Shown here piece by piece: positions 17,175-25,779 of a DNA stretch of 64,000 nt. The DNA comes from Bacillus mycoides (GTDB taxonomy: Bacteria; Bacillota; Bacilli; Bacillales; Bacillaceae_G): positions 1 through 64,000 of the forward strand of contig NZ_LXLV01000057.1 in the NCBI RefSeq assembly GCF_001757995.1, read 5' to 3'. The notes under the pieces are model-generated. The model saw only the letters and a program-made list of their open reading frames with translations. It made no database searches and had not been told where the DNA came from. Position numbers and translations under genes: made by a program. Positions within the stretch are counted from its first letter, which is position 1. Every line of letters starts with the position of its first letter.

Positions 17175-17219
17175 GAGCATATCCCCTTACAAATAATTTA
17201 TATAGCAAGTTAAGCTCAA

Positions 17220-18692
17220 TTAATTCGCATACCAACCTACAGGCTGGGCATGCTGGTGGATATTGATTTGCTTCGTTTCCATAAAATGCTCCAGTCCGGC
17301 AACACCTAACGCTCTGCCGATTCCACTTTGCTTGTATCCGCCCCAAGGGCCTTCCACATAAGCGAGATGATAACTATTAATCCAAGTAATTCCCGCACGC
17401 AATTTACTAATAACACGTTTTGCCCGGTCCATATCTTCAGTAAATACAGCACCGGCTAATCCATAAATGGAATCATTTGCTTTTTGGATGGCATCTTCCT
17501 CATTTTTAAATTTCTGTACAACAAGGACTGGACCAAAAATCTCTTCCTTCACAATACGCATATTCGCATTTACATCAGCAAAGATTGTTGGCGCAATGAA
17601 AAACCCTCGATCAAGCCCATTTTCTGTTAAGCGATTACCACCACAAACTAATCTTGCACCTTCTTCGATTCCGCTATTGATATAATGTAAAACTTCATTC
17701 ATATGAGTCTCGTTTGTTAGGGCTCCCATTTCAATGTTCTCGCTTTCCCCGTTTCCAACTACAATTTTGCTCGCACGCTCAGCCAATCTTTCAACAAACT
17801 TATCGTAAATGGTCTCTTGTACAAGTAAGCGGGATGCAGCTGAACAAACTTGCCCAGCATTGTGGAAAATACCAAACATCGCATTATCGACTGCGATTTC
17901 AAAATCCACATCGTCGAACACAATAAGTGGAGATTTACCACCAAGTTCAAGTGTGATTTTTTTCATATTTCCCGCAGCTGCGCGCATAATACCTTGACCT
18001 GTTTTTGTTCCACCGGTAAAGGCAACTTTGTCAACATCATGGCTCTCTGCAAGCTCATTCCCAACCTTTGAGCCAGGTCCCAATACCAAGTTTGCCACTC
18101 CGTCTGGAAGTCCAACCTCTTCGATGATTTCAAATAATTTGAATACGCTTACAGGAGTGACATCAGCAGGTTTAATTACAATTGTATTCCCTGCAGCAAG
18201 TGCAGGAGCAATTTGCCAAACGGCTAACATAAGCGGGAAGTTCCAAGGTACAATAAGTCCACAAACACCAATCGGTTCATGAATAATAATCGTTTCCGAA
18301 GAATCCTCACGAGTGTAAGATTCCTTTTTCATACCTTTAATCAAGTCAGCATAATAACGGAAGCATTGAATTGATACAGGAATATCTACATGGGTTGTTG
18401 CACGAATAACCTTACCGTTATTTGCAGTTTCCAAACGTGCAATTTCAGCTGTCTTCTCTTCAAGACGATCTGCAATCTTATATAGATAGTCAGCTCTTTC
18501 CTCAGCCGATAAGTTCGACCAGATTCCGCTGTCAAACGCTTTACGCGCTGCCTTGATTGCTATCTTCGCATCATCCGCCGATCCATGAGCAGAAGTTGCC
18601 ATAGCCTCTCCAGTTGCAGGGTTAATAATGTTTCGTCTATCACCAGATAATGCTTCTACCCATTTCCCGTCAATGAACATGTTAATTTTCAT
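17220..18692 (-). CDS. NAD-dependent aldehyde dehydrogenase (aminoaldehyde/betaine-aldehyde type)
   Basis: The 490-residue ALDH has IVPWNFPLMLAVWQIAPALA, FTGGTKTGQGIM, the general-base Glu in TLELGGKSP, catalytic Cys in NAGQVCSAASR and a C-terminus with GPWGGYKQSGIGR. It belongs with aminoaldehyde and betaine-aldehyde dehydrogenases. The start at 18692 is chosen for AAGGAGAGG 5 nt upstream; a longer frame overlaps the oxidase gene. It lies 13 bp after the FAD oxidase, so it probably oxidises the aminoaldehyde that the oxidase makes (for example 3-aminopropanal to beta-alanine). Confidence 0.87.
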   Translation of the reverse strand: MKINMFIDGKWVEALSGDRRNIINPATGEAMATSAHGSADDAKIAIKAARKAFDSGIWSNLSAEERADYLYKIADRLEEKTAEIARLETANNGKVIRATTHVDIPVSIQCFRYYADLIKGMKKESYTREDSSETIIIHEPIGVCGLIVPWNFPLMLAVWQIAPALAAGNTIVIKPADVTPVSVFKLFEIIEEVGLPDGVANLVLGPGSKVGNELAESHDVDKVAFTGGTKTGQGIMRAAAGNMKKITLELGGKSPLIVFDDVDFEIAVDNAMFGIFHNAGQVCSAASRLLVQETIYDKFVERLAERASKIVVGNGESENIEMGALTNETHMNEVLHYINSGIEEGARLVCGGNRLTENGLDRGFFIAPTIFADVNANMRIVKEEIFGPVLVVQKFKNEEDAIQKANDSIYGLAGAVFTEDMDRAKRVISKLRAGITWINSYHLAYVEGPWGGYKQSGIGRALGVAGLEHFMETKQINIHQHAQPVGWYAN

Positions 18693-18705
18693 AAACACCT
18701 CTCCT

Positions 18706-19992
18706 TTACGCAATAATATCAACTAGTTTGAAACCAATATGTGCTATATTGACCAACATCGTTTTCTGATTATAGAATGGGAATGATTTGAGGCGTTCCT
18801 TTTCAAATCGATATCCACCTGCACTCCCTGTAACAATCCATTGTGCCAATAACTTACCAAACAATGTCGAGAGAGATGCGCCATGGCCCGTATAACCCGT
18901 TGCGAAATATGCGCCTTCTTTGGATCTACCGATAACTGGGAACGTATCAATTGTTACCCCGATAAATCCACCCCATTGGTAATCAATCTTGCTTCCTGCT
19001 AGTTTCGGCATTATTTTAACCATGGCATCGTAAACACTTTGATAAACAGCATCGCCTAAGTTTGGACGAATATCGCCACCGCCAAATACGATCCGATTAT
19101 CTGGTGTGCGCCTGAAATAGTAAAGGAAACTGCTTGTATCAAAAACCATGCGATCTTTAGGAATGACGGTATTCACCAGTGTTTCTGGAAGCTGTTCAGT
19201 TGCAATAATACGTGCCGAAATTGGCAGTACCCCTTTATTCAATTCAGCCATGATTTTTCCGGAGTAACCATCTGTAGCAACAATAATGTCTTTCGCTGTA
19301 ACAGCACCTTTTTCTGTAACAACTTTCACACTGTTTCGACCGTACTCAATAGATAGTGCTTTCGAATGCTCAAAGATTTTTGCACCTATCGATTTAGCTG
19401 CTTCTCCCAAACCAATTGCATAGTTCAGTGGTTGGAACGAGTAACTCGAGTCGTCGACTAAGCAACCATAATATTGCGGGGAATCAATTTCTTGATGCAA
19501 CTGACTTCGATTAAGCACGCTACATTCATATCCAAAGTTTTTGTTTAAGTATTCACTTTCAAGTTTCAATCCTTCAAAATGCTTGGCTTTGTAAGCCGCC
19601 ACAATGTGACCTGTCTTTCTAAAGTTACAGTGGATTTGATGTTCATCGATGATGTTTTTAACTAGTTCAACACTAAGCAGCGAAAGATCGTTAAGTTGTC
19701 TCGCCTCTTCGGCACCATACTTCTTAGCAAGCTCCTGCATCGTTGGCTTATAGCCTGGCAATACCATCCCGCCGTTACGACCGCTTGCGCCATATCCGAT
19801 CGTTTCCTGTTCAAGAACAATGACATTCTTCCCTAATTTTTGCAAATGATAAGCAGAAGAAAGACCTGTGAAACCTGCGCCAATAATGACAACATCCGCC
19901 TCTTCATTTCCTTCAAGGGGTCTTCCTTTGTCATATCTGTTTGCAGTCGCTGTCCACAATGAGAGAGTATCCATTCGATCCATCTTATCCAT
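18706..19992 (-). CDS. FAD-dependent amine oxidase, DAO/PuuB-like
   Basis: The 428-residue protein has an FAD fold ADVVIIGAGFTGLSSAYHL, YGASGRNGGMV (typical of PuuB/PauB-type gamma-glutamyl-polyamine and polyamine oxidases), an IIVATDGYSG stretch and a C-terminal GYTGHGASLS motif. It would oxidise a primary or secondary amine to an aldehyde with release of amine and H2O2. The start at 19992 (MDKMDRM) has AAAGGAGAAGG upstream. It is the first gene after the MerR-type promoter at 20071. No glutamate-polyamine ligase (PuuA) is nearby, so direct amine oxidation is more likely than the glutamylated route. Confidence 0.83.
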   Translation of the reverse strand: MDKMDRMDTLSLWTATANRYDKGRPLEGNEEADVVIIGAGFTGLSSAYHLQKLGKNVIVLEQETIGYGASGRNGGMVLPGYKPTMQELAKKYGAEEARQLNDLSLLSVELVKNIIDEHQIHCNFRKTGHIVAAYKAKHFEGLKLESEYLNKNFGYECSVLNRSQLHQEIDSPQYYGCLVDDSSYSFQPLNYAIGLGEAAKSIGAKIFEHSKALSIEYGRNSVKVVTEKGAVTAKDIIVATDGYSGKIMAELNKGVLPISARIIATEQLPETLVNTVIPKDRMVFDTSSFLYYFRRTPDNRIVFGGGDIRPNLGDAVYQSVYDAMVKIMPKLAGSKIDYQWGGFIGVTIDTFPVIGRSKEGAYFATGYTGHGASLSTLFGKLLAQWIVTGSAGGYRFEKERLKSFPFYNQKTMLVNIAHIGFKLVDIIA

Positions 19993-20070
19993 AGCTAATC
20001 CTTCTCCTTTCGTGACATGTATGTTACAATACACTCAAAAATATTCACAATATTCAAACTTATTAAGTTA

Positions 20071-20101
20071 ATCATATGACTTGGAGTTTCCTCCAAGTCA
20101 A
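20071..20101 (-). promoter_or_regulatory. MerR-type promoter of the amine catabolic operon
   Basis: On the minus strand TTGACT (20096-20101) and TATGAT (20071-20076) are separated by exactly 19 bp. The spacer is largely filled by a perfect dyad GACTTGGAG (20078-20086) / CTCCAAGTC (20091-20099). Long spacers with a dyad between -35 and -10 are the hallmark of MerR-activated promoters. The gene for a MerR regulator starts 78 bp away in the opposite direction. Confidence 0.78.
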
Positions 20102-20178
20102 TACCCATTTGAGAGTTTTTTAAATTCATTTTGCGAAAAAAATGGAGTAACTCCACTTTTTTCATTGGGGGGACATCT

Positions 20179-21411
20179 ATGAAAATTGGTACATTTGCGA
20201 AGCTTTTTCATGTTACAACTGATACCGTACGTTATTACATTGAACTAGGATTATTAATACCAGACAAAAAAAACACCCAGTATCAAATGAACCAATTGTG
20301 TTTAGACGACATGGCTTTTATTACTGAACTGAAAAAATTCCATTTTTCATTGATAGAAATCCAACGAATTTTATCGTATCGGCGTGTCACAAACTTCTCG
20401 GACCATGAGGATATCGACTACTACAACAACTTGCTCAATGATAAAAAGAATGAGCTGACTAAGAAAAAAGAAGACATATCAAAAGCTATCCAATTGATTG
20501 AAAAAGCGGTTCAAACAAGCTCACCTTCAACAAAAGAAGAGAATATTACAGGAATCCCGCTTGACTTTATAAATCTGCTCTATTGTCCGAAGTGCCACAT
20601 TCCACTTGAAATGAAAGATGTAACGATTAAAAAAGTCTACATTCACACGGGGAGTTTAACTTGTACCTGTGGATACGAGGCAGCTATCGATGATGGTATT
20701 ATTATTACCGCGAACTTGTACGAGACGTCTCCTTATCCATCTTATTTTTACGATAAAGAAACGATTAAAGAGATTAATCCCAAAATGATTAACTTATTTG
20801 AAAAAAGTAATTTTCGATTTCAAAAAGTTCTACAAAATATAGATTTGACAAACAAATTAATCGTGGAAACAAACGTTGACGCTTTTGTGTCACTACCGAA
20901 ATATATTGATGTTCTTGAAACGAGCGCGTCCTATGTATTCAGTGGCTATTCGCTTGCGATGCTCAAGAAAGTTAGAAACAGAATTGAGCGTATGAATCCG
21001 AAGCCACGCGTCCTTTATATTTTGAATTCCGATTTAAATCTGCCATTGAAACCGCTTAGCATCGATGTTTTTGTGGATAGTTTTACAGTAACTGATTTTT
21101 CACTGCTCAATCCGCAGTTCCCCATTCACGTTCTAAAAAACTATTTACATAACAGTTCAACAATTGTCGGCGGATACTCGTATTATGATAGCTCGGCCAA
21201 ATCCTTGAAAAACATTTTAGCCTTATATCCAAATTCTCACGAGCATATTTTATATCCAAAATACTTAGAAGAAAATTTATCAGTCAACGGATTTCAAATC
21301 ACGCAAAGTGAAAATATCGGTTACTGTACAGATCCAGGACCTTATTTCGATTATCATGTAAGAGACGAAAAATTCCACATGCAAATGTATTTGGCTAGTA
21401 CGAAACAATAG
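20179..21411 (+). CDS. MerR regulator fused to Zn-ribbon and methyltransferase-like domain
   Basis: The 410-residue product starts at the ATG at 20179 (GGGGGG 7 nt upstream; a longer frame from 20131 has no such site). Residues 1-70 are a MerR helix-turn-helix (IGTFAKLFHVTTDTVRYYIE), then a coiled-coil to ~112. Next comes a cysteine pair CPKC (136-139) with a second pair CTC (162-164), like a zinc ribbon. The rest, to 410, resembles a class I methyltransferase fold of the RlmA/UbiE sort, but the SAM-binding glycine loop is not evident (LIVETNVDAFVS at the expected place), so it may only sense a ligand. MerR proteins are normally ~130-280 residues. It is divergent from the amine operon and probably activates it. 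Confidence 0.8.
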   Translation: MKIGTFAKLFHVTTDTVRYYIELGLLIPDKKNTQYQMNQLCLDDMAFITELKKFHFSLIEIQRILSYRRVTNFSDHEDIDYYNNLLNDKKNELTKKKEDISKAIQLIEKAVQTSSPSTKEENITGIPLDFINLLYCPKCHIPLEMKDVTIKKVYIHTGSLTCTCGYEAAIDDGIIITANLYETSPYPSYFYDKETIKEINPKMINLFEKSNFRFQKVLQNIDLTNKLIVETNVDAFVSLPKYIDVLETSASYVFSGYSLAMLKKVRNRIERMNPKPRVLYILNSDLNLPLKPLSIDVFVDSFTVTDFSLLNPQFPIHVLKNYLHNSSTIVGGYSYYDSSAKSLKNILALYPNSHEHILYPKYLEENLSVNGFQITQSENIGYCTDPGPYFDYHVRDEKFHMQMYLASTKQ

Positions 21412-21416
21412 CACAA

Positions 21417-21446
21417 AAAAGCGCCATCACAAGTGACGGCGCTTTT
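21417..21446. terminator. Bidirectional terminator
   Basis: Arms AAAAGCGCCATCAC (21417-21430) and GTGACGGCGCTTTT (21433-21446), one mismatch, between the convergent MerR and bshB2 genes. A second small hairpin, CTAGAAGG-TAT-CCTTCTAG, follows at 21462-21480. Confidence 0.8.
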
Positions 21447-21481
21447 TATATGTAAGAGCTACTAGAAGGTATCCTTCTAGC

Positions 21482-22144
21482 TTACTCCCATTTATAAGTC
21501 CAAAATTGTTCAAATTGCAGCCATTTTAATGTTGCTGCATCTTTGTTTTTTATTTTTGCATGTGTTTCTTCAAGCATTGCTTCTGTTTGTGAACGATGCG
21601 CGCCTAGTGCAGCTAATTTATGTTCAAATACTTCACTAATATTATTTACAACATCAGGTTCACCGAGTACTGCTTCGCGATTTTTCGTAATTGCAACCGC
21701 ATGAATGACTGGACGTTCTTCTTTTGGCATACGTGATACAGCGCGAACTACAGCGCGGCCAAATGCATCATGATCTGGATGTACGCCGTGTTCTGGATAA
21801 AATGTAATAATTCGAGATGGATTTACTTCTTGAATAATCGCTTCGATTTTATCTGCAACAAAATCAACATCTTCAAATTCTAACGTTTTATCATGGAAAC
21901 CAAGCTTTCTTAAATCTTGAATTCCCATCGCTTCACATGCATCTTTTAATTCTTTTTCACGGATATTTGGAATCGTTTCACGGTTAGCGAATACATTTTT
22001 CCCCATGTTACGTCCCATTTGTCCTAAAGTACCACATGCATACGTTACAGGTACTCCTTGATCTGTTAATAAGCGAATTGTTCCTCCCGCAGCAAATGCT
22101 TCATCATCTGGATGCGGAAATACAACAAGTACATGTCTCTCCAT
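21482..22144 (-). CDS. bshB2: Bacillithiol biosynthesis deacetylase BshB2
   Basis: The 220-residue PIG-L-type zinc deacetylase has the metal motif PHPDDEAFAAGG near residue 11 and the later HGVHPDHDA. With YojF it matches the B. subtilis yojG(bshB2)/yojF pair. It removes the acetyl group from GlcNAc-malate during bacillithiol synthesis. Its ATG follows the yojF stop by 15 bp, with GGAGGGAAAC upstream. Cytoplasmic; no other bsh genes are in the window. Confidence 0.9.
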   Translation of the reverse strand: MERHVLVVFPHPDDEAFAAGGTIRLLTDQGVPVTYACGTLGQMGRNMGKNVFANRETIPNIREKELKDACEAMGIQDLRKLGFHDKTLEFEDVDFVADKIEAIIQEVNPSRIITFYPEHGVHPDHDAFGRAVVRAVSRMPKEERPVIHAVAITKNREAVLGEPDVVNNISEVFEHKLAALGAHRSQTEAMLEETHAKIKNKDAATLKWLQFEQFWTYKWE

Positions 22145-22159
22145 AAGTTTCCCTCCTTC

Positions 22160-22510
22160 TTACTTAAATGGCGTTAAGCTTAACTCAAGCGCTACTGCTA
22201 AGCGACCCTGATTATCATGCCCTGCTAGTAATAAACGCTCTTTATCGTCTACTTCCCAGTGCGTAATACCTTCTGCATATACCCAGCCATGATCCATTTT
22301 CAAACCAACTCGGTATGGGTTTGTTCCAGTTATTTTCCCGCGCTCAAAGCGAATAATTGCATTTCGAATGAATGCTCCTACTGTCATCATCTTCTCATTA
22401 AAGTGTGACGCATACGCTCCGTTCGTCGTTTCTAAATGAATATATACATCTTTATTTACAAAACGTTCAATTTCATTTTGAATAAGAGAACTATCTTTTA
22501 CTATTTCCAT
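22160..22510 (-). CDS. yojF: YojF family protein (DUF1806)
   Basis: The 116-residue protein has VYIHLETTNGAYASHF and MTVGAFIRNA, and matches DUF1806, always found next to bshB2 in Bacillus. Function not established; a structural or accessory role with BshB2 is plausible. First gene of the leftward pair, with GAGGTGAATT before the start. Confidence 0.85.
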   Translation of the reverse strand: MEIVKDSSLIQNEIERFVNKDVYIHLETTNGAYASHFNEKMMTVGAFIRNAIIRFERGKITGTNPYRVGLKMDHGWVYAEGITHWEVDDKERLLLAGHDNQGRLAVALELSLTPFK

Positions 22511-22772
22511 CGGAATTCACCTCTTTAAACCATTTTACGCAAAAATAATGTAAATTGCTATCTCTATATTAGAGGACAACGCTCACTTTTCCTAATAATT
22601 TGCACTGTGTTTTTTATATTTTTTATATGATATGTAAAAATCACATTTTTTCCTTCACTTCGTTAAATAGTTTTCTTTCTTTTTTGAATTTGCTACAATA
22701 TATTTTATCCCGTGTTAATGCCGCGAGATACATTTCGACAATTGAATACATACTTTAAAGAAGGTGACAGGC

Positions 22773-24098
22773 TTGAAACAATCAGCACATGAAGTAGCAA
22801 ATTGGCAATATTATTTTGCAATTGCCGTATTTTTAGTCACGTACGGTTTTATTATTTCTGAGAAATTGAATCGTGCTGTAATCGCACTATTCGGTGCTGC
22901 TATTATGATTATTTTTGGAATTGTAGATTTACATACTGCTTTCACCTCACATATCCAATGGGAAACGATCACCCTTCTAATTGGGATGATGATTCTCGTA
23001 CATATTACGAGTCAATCAGGCGTATTTGAATTTGTAGCCATTAAAGCAGCAAAAGCAGCTGGCGGAAAACCAATCCGCATTTTATTATTACTATCCCTAT
23101 TAACCGCTGTCGGTTCTGCATTTTTGGACAACGTAACAACCGTATTATTAATCGTACCTGTTACACTATCCATTACACGTATTTTAAAAGTAAATCCTGT
23201 TCCTTACTTAATCTCAGAAGTGTTATTTTCAAATATAGGCGGAACAGCAACATTAATCGGTGACCCGCCGAACATTATGATTGGATCGGCTAATAAGCAT
23301 TTAGACTTTAATGCCTTCTTATTAAACTTAGCTCCAATCGTAATTATTATTTCTATCGTTACACTTGGCATTATTTACTTCATGTATCGTAACAAACTAA
23401 AAACAACAACTGAGCAAATTAAAATACTGATGGCATTAAATGAAAAAGATTATATTAAAGATCAAAGCCTCCTTTTAAAATCCATTACAATTTTAGGACT
23501 AACTATTTTAGGCTTTGTACTTCATTCTATTATTCATGTAGACGCTGCCGTTATTGCGATGACAGGTGCTACACTTCTCATGTTAATCGGTGTGAAAGAA
23601 CATGATATTGAAGATGTATTTGCCCACGTTGAATGGGTAACCATTTTCTTCTTCGCCGGACTATTCGTTCTCGTTGGCGGGTTAATTGATATCGGACTTA
23701 TTTCTTCACTCGCAAAAGAAGTACTCGACGTAACAAATGGCGATATCGGTTTCGCTGCTATACTTATCTTATGGGTATCTGGCATTGCATCTGCGACAAT
23801 TGACAACATTCCATTTGTTGCAACGATGATTCCACTTATTCAAGATTTAGCTACAGGACTCGGACTATCTGTCGATTCTCCGCAAATTGAAGTACTATGG
23901 TGGGCGTTATCACTTGGAGCTTGCCTAGGAGGCAACGGAACATTAATTGGAGCATCCGCAAACGTAGTCGTTGCTGGTATTGCAAAACGTGAAGGACATG
24001 GATTCTCTTATATGGACTTCTTAAAAATCGGTTTACCATTAACAATTATTGCATTATTACTATCACACGCTTATATATATTTACGTTACTTAATGTAA
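22773..24098 (+). CDS. ArsB/NhaD-type ion transporter
   Basis: The 441-residue protein has ~11 membrane helices and the family motifs TAVGSAFLDNVTTVLLIVP and GGTATLIGDPPNIMIGSA, repeated in the second half as SATIDNIPFVATMIPL and GGNGTLIGASANVV. These identify the ion-transporter superfamily of arsenite (ArsB) and Na+/H+ (NhaD) carriers. No ars regulator or reductase is near, so arsenite transport is not supported. I place the start at TTG 22773, since the GTG at 22764 lies inside the ribosome binding site AAGAAGGTGA. Confidence 0.85.
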   Translation: MKQSAHEVANWQYYFAIAVFLVTYGFIISEKLNRAVIALFGAAIMIIFGIVDLHTAFTSHIQWETITLLIGMMILVHITSQSGVFEFVAIKAAKAAGGKPIRILLLLSLLTAVGSAFLDNVTTVLLIVPVTLSITRILKVNPVPYLISEVLFSNIGGTATLIGDPPNIMIGSANKHLDFNAFLLNLAPIVIIISIVTLGIIYFMYRNKLKTTTEQIKILMALNEKDYIKDQSLLLKSITILGLTILGFVLHSIIHVDAAVIAMTGATLLMLIGVKEHDIEDVFAHVEWVTIFFFAGLFVLVGGLIDIGLISSLAKEVLDVTNGDIGFAAILILWVSGIASATIDNIPFVATMIPLIQDLATGLGLSVDSPQIEVLWWALSLGACLGGNGTLIGASANVVVAGIAKREGHGFSYMDFLKIGLPLTIIALLLSHAYIYLRYLM

Positions 24099-24132
24099 AA
24101 GTTGTATTGCATGAAATTATATCGTCAAATAC

Positions 24133-24165
24133 AAAAGGTTTGCAGCATGGTGCTGCAAACCTTTT
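24133..24165. terminator. Bidirectional terminator
   Basis: Perfect 15-bp arms AAAAGGTTTGCAGCA (24133-24147) and TGCTGCAAACCTTTT (24151-24165), loop TGG, between convergent genes ending at 24098 and 24170. Confidence 0.88.
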
Positions 24166-24169
24166 TTCG

Positions 24170-24397
24170 TCACCAAAATATACCTATAATTGCTAATCCA
24201 CCTAAAATCATACCACCAATTTGCCCGATAATTGCTGGTGATAATTGAACACCTTTTCTCACTTCAACAACCGGTCTTTCATGCCTTAATTGCTGCACTT
24301 CACTTTGAAGTTGGTGTACACTTCCGTGTAACTCTTTTATAAGTTCCTTTAATTCAGCGACCTCTTCGTTTACTGGTTTTTCTTTTTCTAAATTCAT
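24170..24397 (-). CDS. Small coiled-coil protein with C-terminal membrane anchor
   Basis: The 75-residue product has an acidic/basic heptad-like coiled coil (residues ~10-40, ELKELIKELHGSVHQLQSEV) and one C-terminal hydrophobic helix (IIGQIGGMILGGLAIIGIFW). It is probably tail-anchored in the membrane with the coil in the cytoplasm. A GGAGTTATGCG site lies upstream. Unknown function. Confidence 0.6.
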   Translation of the reverse strand: MNLEKEKPVNEEVAELKELIKELHGSVHQLQSEVQQLRHERPVVEVRKGVQLSPAIIGQIGGMILGGLAIIGIFW

Positions 24398-24530
24398 CTC
24401 GCATAACTCCTTATATGTTCAATCAGTACACTGTAAATTTTCGCCAATTATCATTATTTCTCCTGCATACCATATATTCAACAATTCTATTTTTTATAGT
24501 TTCTTTTCACACCTAAAAAACATAGCTTCA

Positions 24531-24890
24531 TTAAAATTTAGCAGGTGTACCTTGGTGAAAATACATTTGCCACCTTCCTTCTCTAAATTTCCAAATTGAA
24601 CTACGTAACGAGTGTTGATTATTTATTTCATTGAATATTCGATAAGTAGTTAATACTACATCTTTGGATAAAGGATGTACTTCAAAATCACTTAAAGTCA
24701 TTTTTACCACGCCTATTCCATTTTTATCGATATCCTCATTTTTATATAAAACTTTACCAGAACTCCCAAACTCAAAAAAATCATCTGCAAGTATCTTTTT
24801 AAGCTCTTTTTGAGATGTGCGAACCTCTGGCTTAAGTAATCGTTCCTCTAGCTGATATAAACACTCTCTTAATGAAGAGAAACCTTCCAT
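24531..24890 (-). CDS. SnoaL/NTF2-like DUF4440 protein
   Basis: The 119-residue protein follows the pattern of DUF4440 proteins: an N-terminal helix (LYQLEERLLKPEVR), LADDFFEFGSSGKVL, a strand region LSDFEVHPLSKDVVLTTYRI and a final WKFREGRWQMYFHQGTP. This is an NTF2-like cone fold of ~120 residues. Such proteins are small enzymes or ligand binders; no substrate can be assigned. Monocistronic, GGAAGGGGTG upstream. Confidence 0.75.
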   Translation of the reverse strand: MEGFSSLRECLYQLEERLLKPEVRTSQKELKKILADDFFEFGSSGKVLYKNEDIDKNGIGVVKMTLSDFEVHPLSKDVVLTTYRIFNEINNQHSLRSSIWKFREGRWQMYFHQGTPAKF

Positions 24891-24967
24891 TAGTACACCC
24901 CTTCCTTCTGATCATCTGAATATTAGATTTTTCTCACCACACTATACAATTATTCTGTATGTTTTTA

Positions 24968-25519
24968 CTAGTTTTGCAGCTCAATCCATTCATCCCGCAA
25001 TATTCCCATAATCATACGATCAAAACACTTCCCATCTCTTTGAACCGCTTCTCTCATACAACCTTCTATCTGAAAACCCATCTTTTTATACAGTGCAATG
25101 GCAGGGTTATTATACGAAATAACATCGAGACCGATGCGGTGTAAATTCATTTCATAGAAAGCATACTTTAAAATAAGATGTATTGCTTCTTTCCCATATC
25201 CTTTTCCTCTATCATTTACTTCTCCTATACCAATTGCTAATAAACCCGTTCTGTTATTCCACTCTACGCCATGAATTGCAACAAAACCAATTAAGCGATC
25301 ATCTTGAACTGTTCTTAACATGAAAGAAACACTATTGGATCTCCGTCCCTTTAATAGCCCATCACTCGCTATTTCATGTAACGATTGCGGGAATGCTAAG
25401 TCTGTATCTACATTTCTTAAATATTCACTATCCTCTTGCCACTTAGCCATTACTTCAGCATCTGCTTCTCTAATAGCTGATAATTTAATATTTTTATTTT
25501 GAAAAAGATTCATTGTCAT
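24968..25519 (-). CDS. GNAT acetyltransferase (RimJ/RimL-like)
   Basis: The 183-residue protein has the GNAT core: a strand LIGFVAIHGVEWNNRTGLLAIGIG, the acetyl-CoA loop RGKGYGKEAI, and YNNPAIALYKKMGFQIEGCMRE at the C-terminus. The Arg/Gly loop and 'GF..EG..R' end resemble RimJ/SpeG-like N-acetyltransferases. AAAGGGGGAG precedes the ATG. Substrate unknown. Confidence 0.82.
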   Translation of the reverse strand: MTMNLFQNKNIKLSAIREADAEVMAKWQEDSEYLRNVDTDLAFPQSLHEIASDGLLKGRRSNSVSFMLRTVQDDRLIGFVAIHGVEWNNRTGLLAIGIGEVNDRGKGYGKEAIHLILKYAFYEMNLHRIGLDVISYNNPAIALYKKMGFQIEGCMREAVQRDGKCFDRMIMGILRDEWIELQN

Positions 25520-25779
25520 TTCAAACTCCCCCTTTATTAAATAGCGGGGATACTTATTCTAGCCTATTTATCCCCTTGTTCCATAAACTGTTTTATAAAC
25601 GGGATACTTACAATAAGCGCTGACATTGGCACAACTCCCTTGCATTGAATTAACTTCATTTTACATTTTTTTGTTTTTTCAAACAAACCAATTATTGTTT
25701 TCTATTATTTAGAACTATAGTATACTTAATTATTCTTCAGATTATTCAATCAAAACAAGAACTCACAGAAGGTGAAATA
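25520..25779. other. Divergent intergenic, no gene seen
   Basis: About 260 AT-rich bases hold the presumed promoters of the divergent GNAT and DUF817 genes. No operator could be assigned. Confidence 0.35.

Noticed and set aside
22773-24098. Arsenic resistance operon
   Set aside because: The transporter belongs to the ArsB/NhaD superfamily but no arsenate reductase or metal-binding ArsR gene is adjacent; the ArsR at 63279 lacks the cysteine pair and is 39 kb away.
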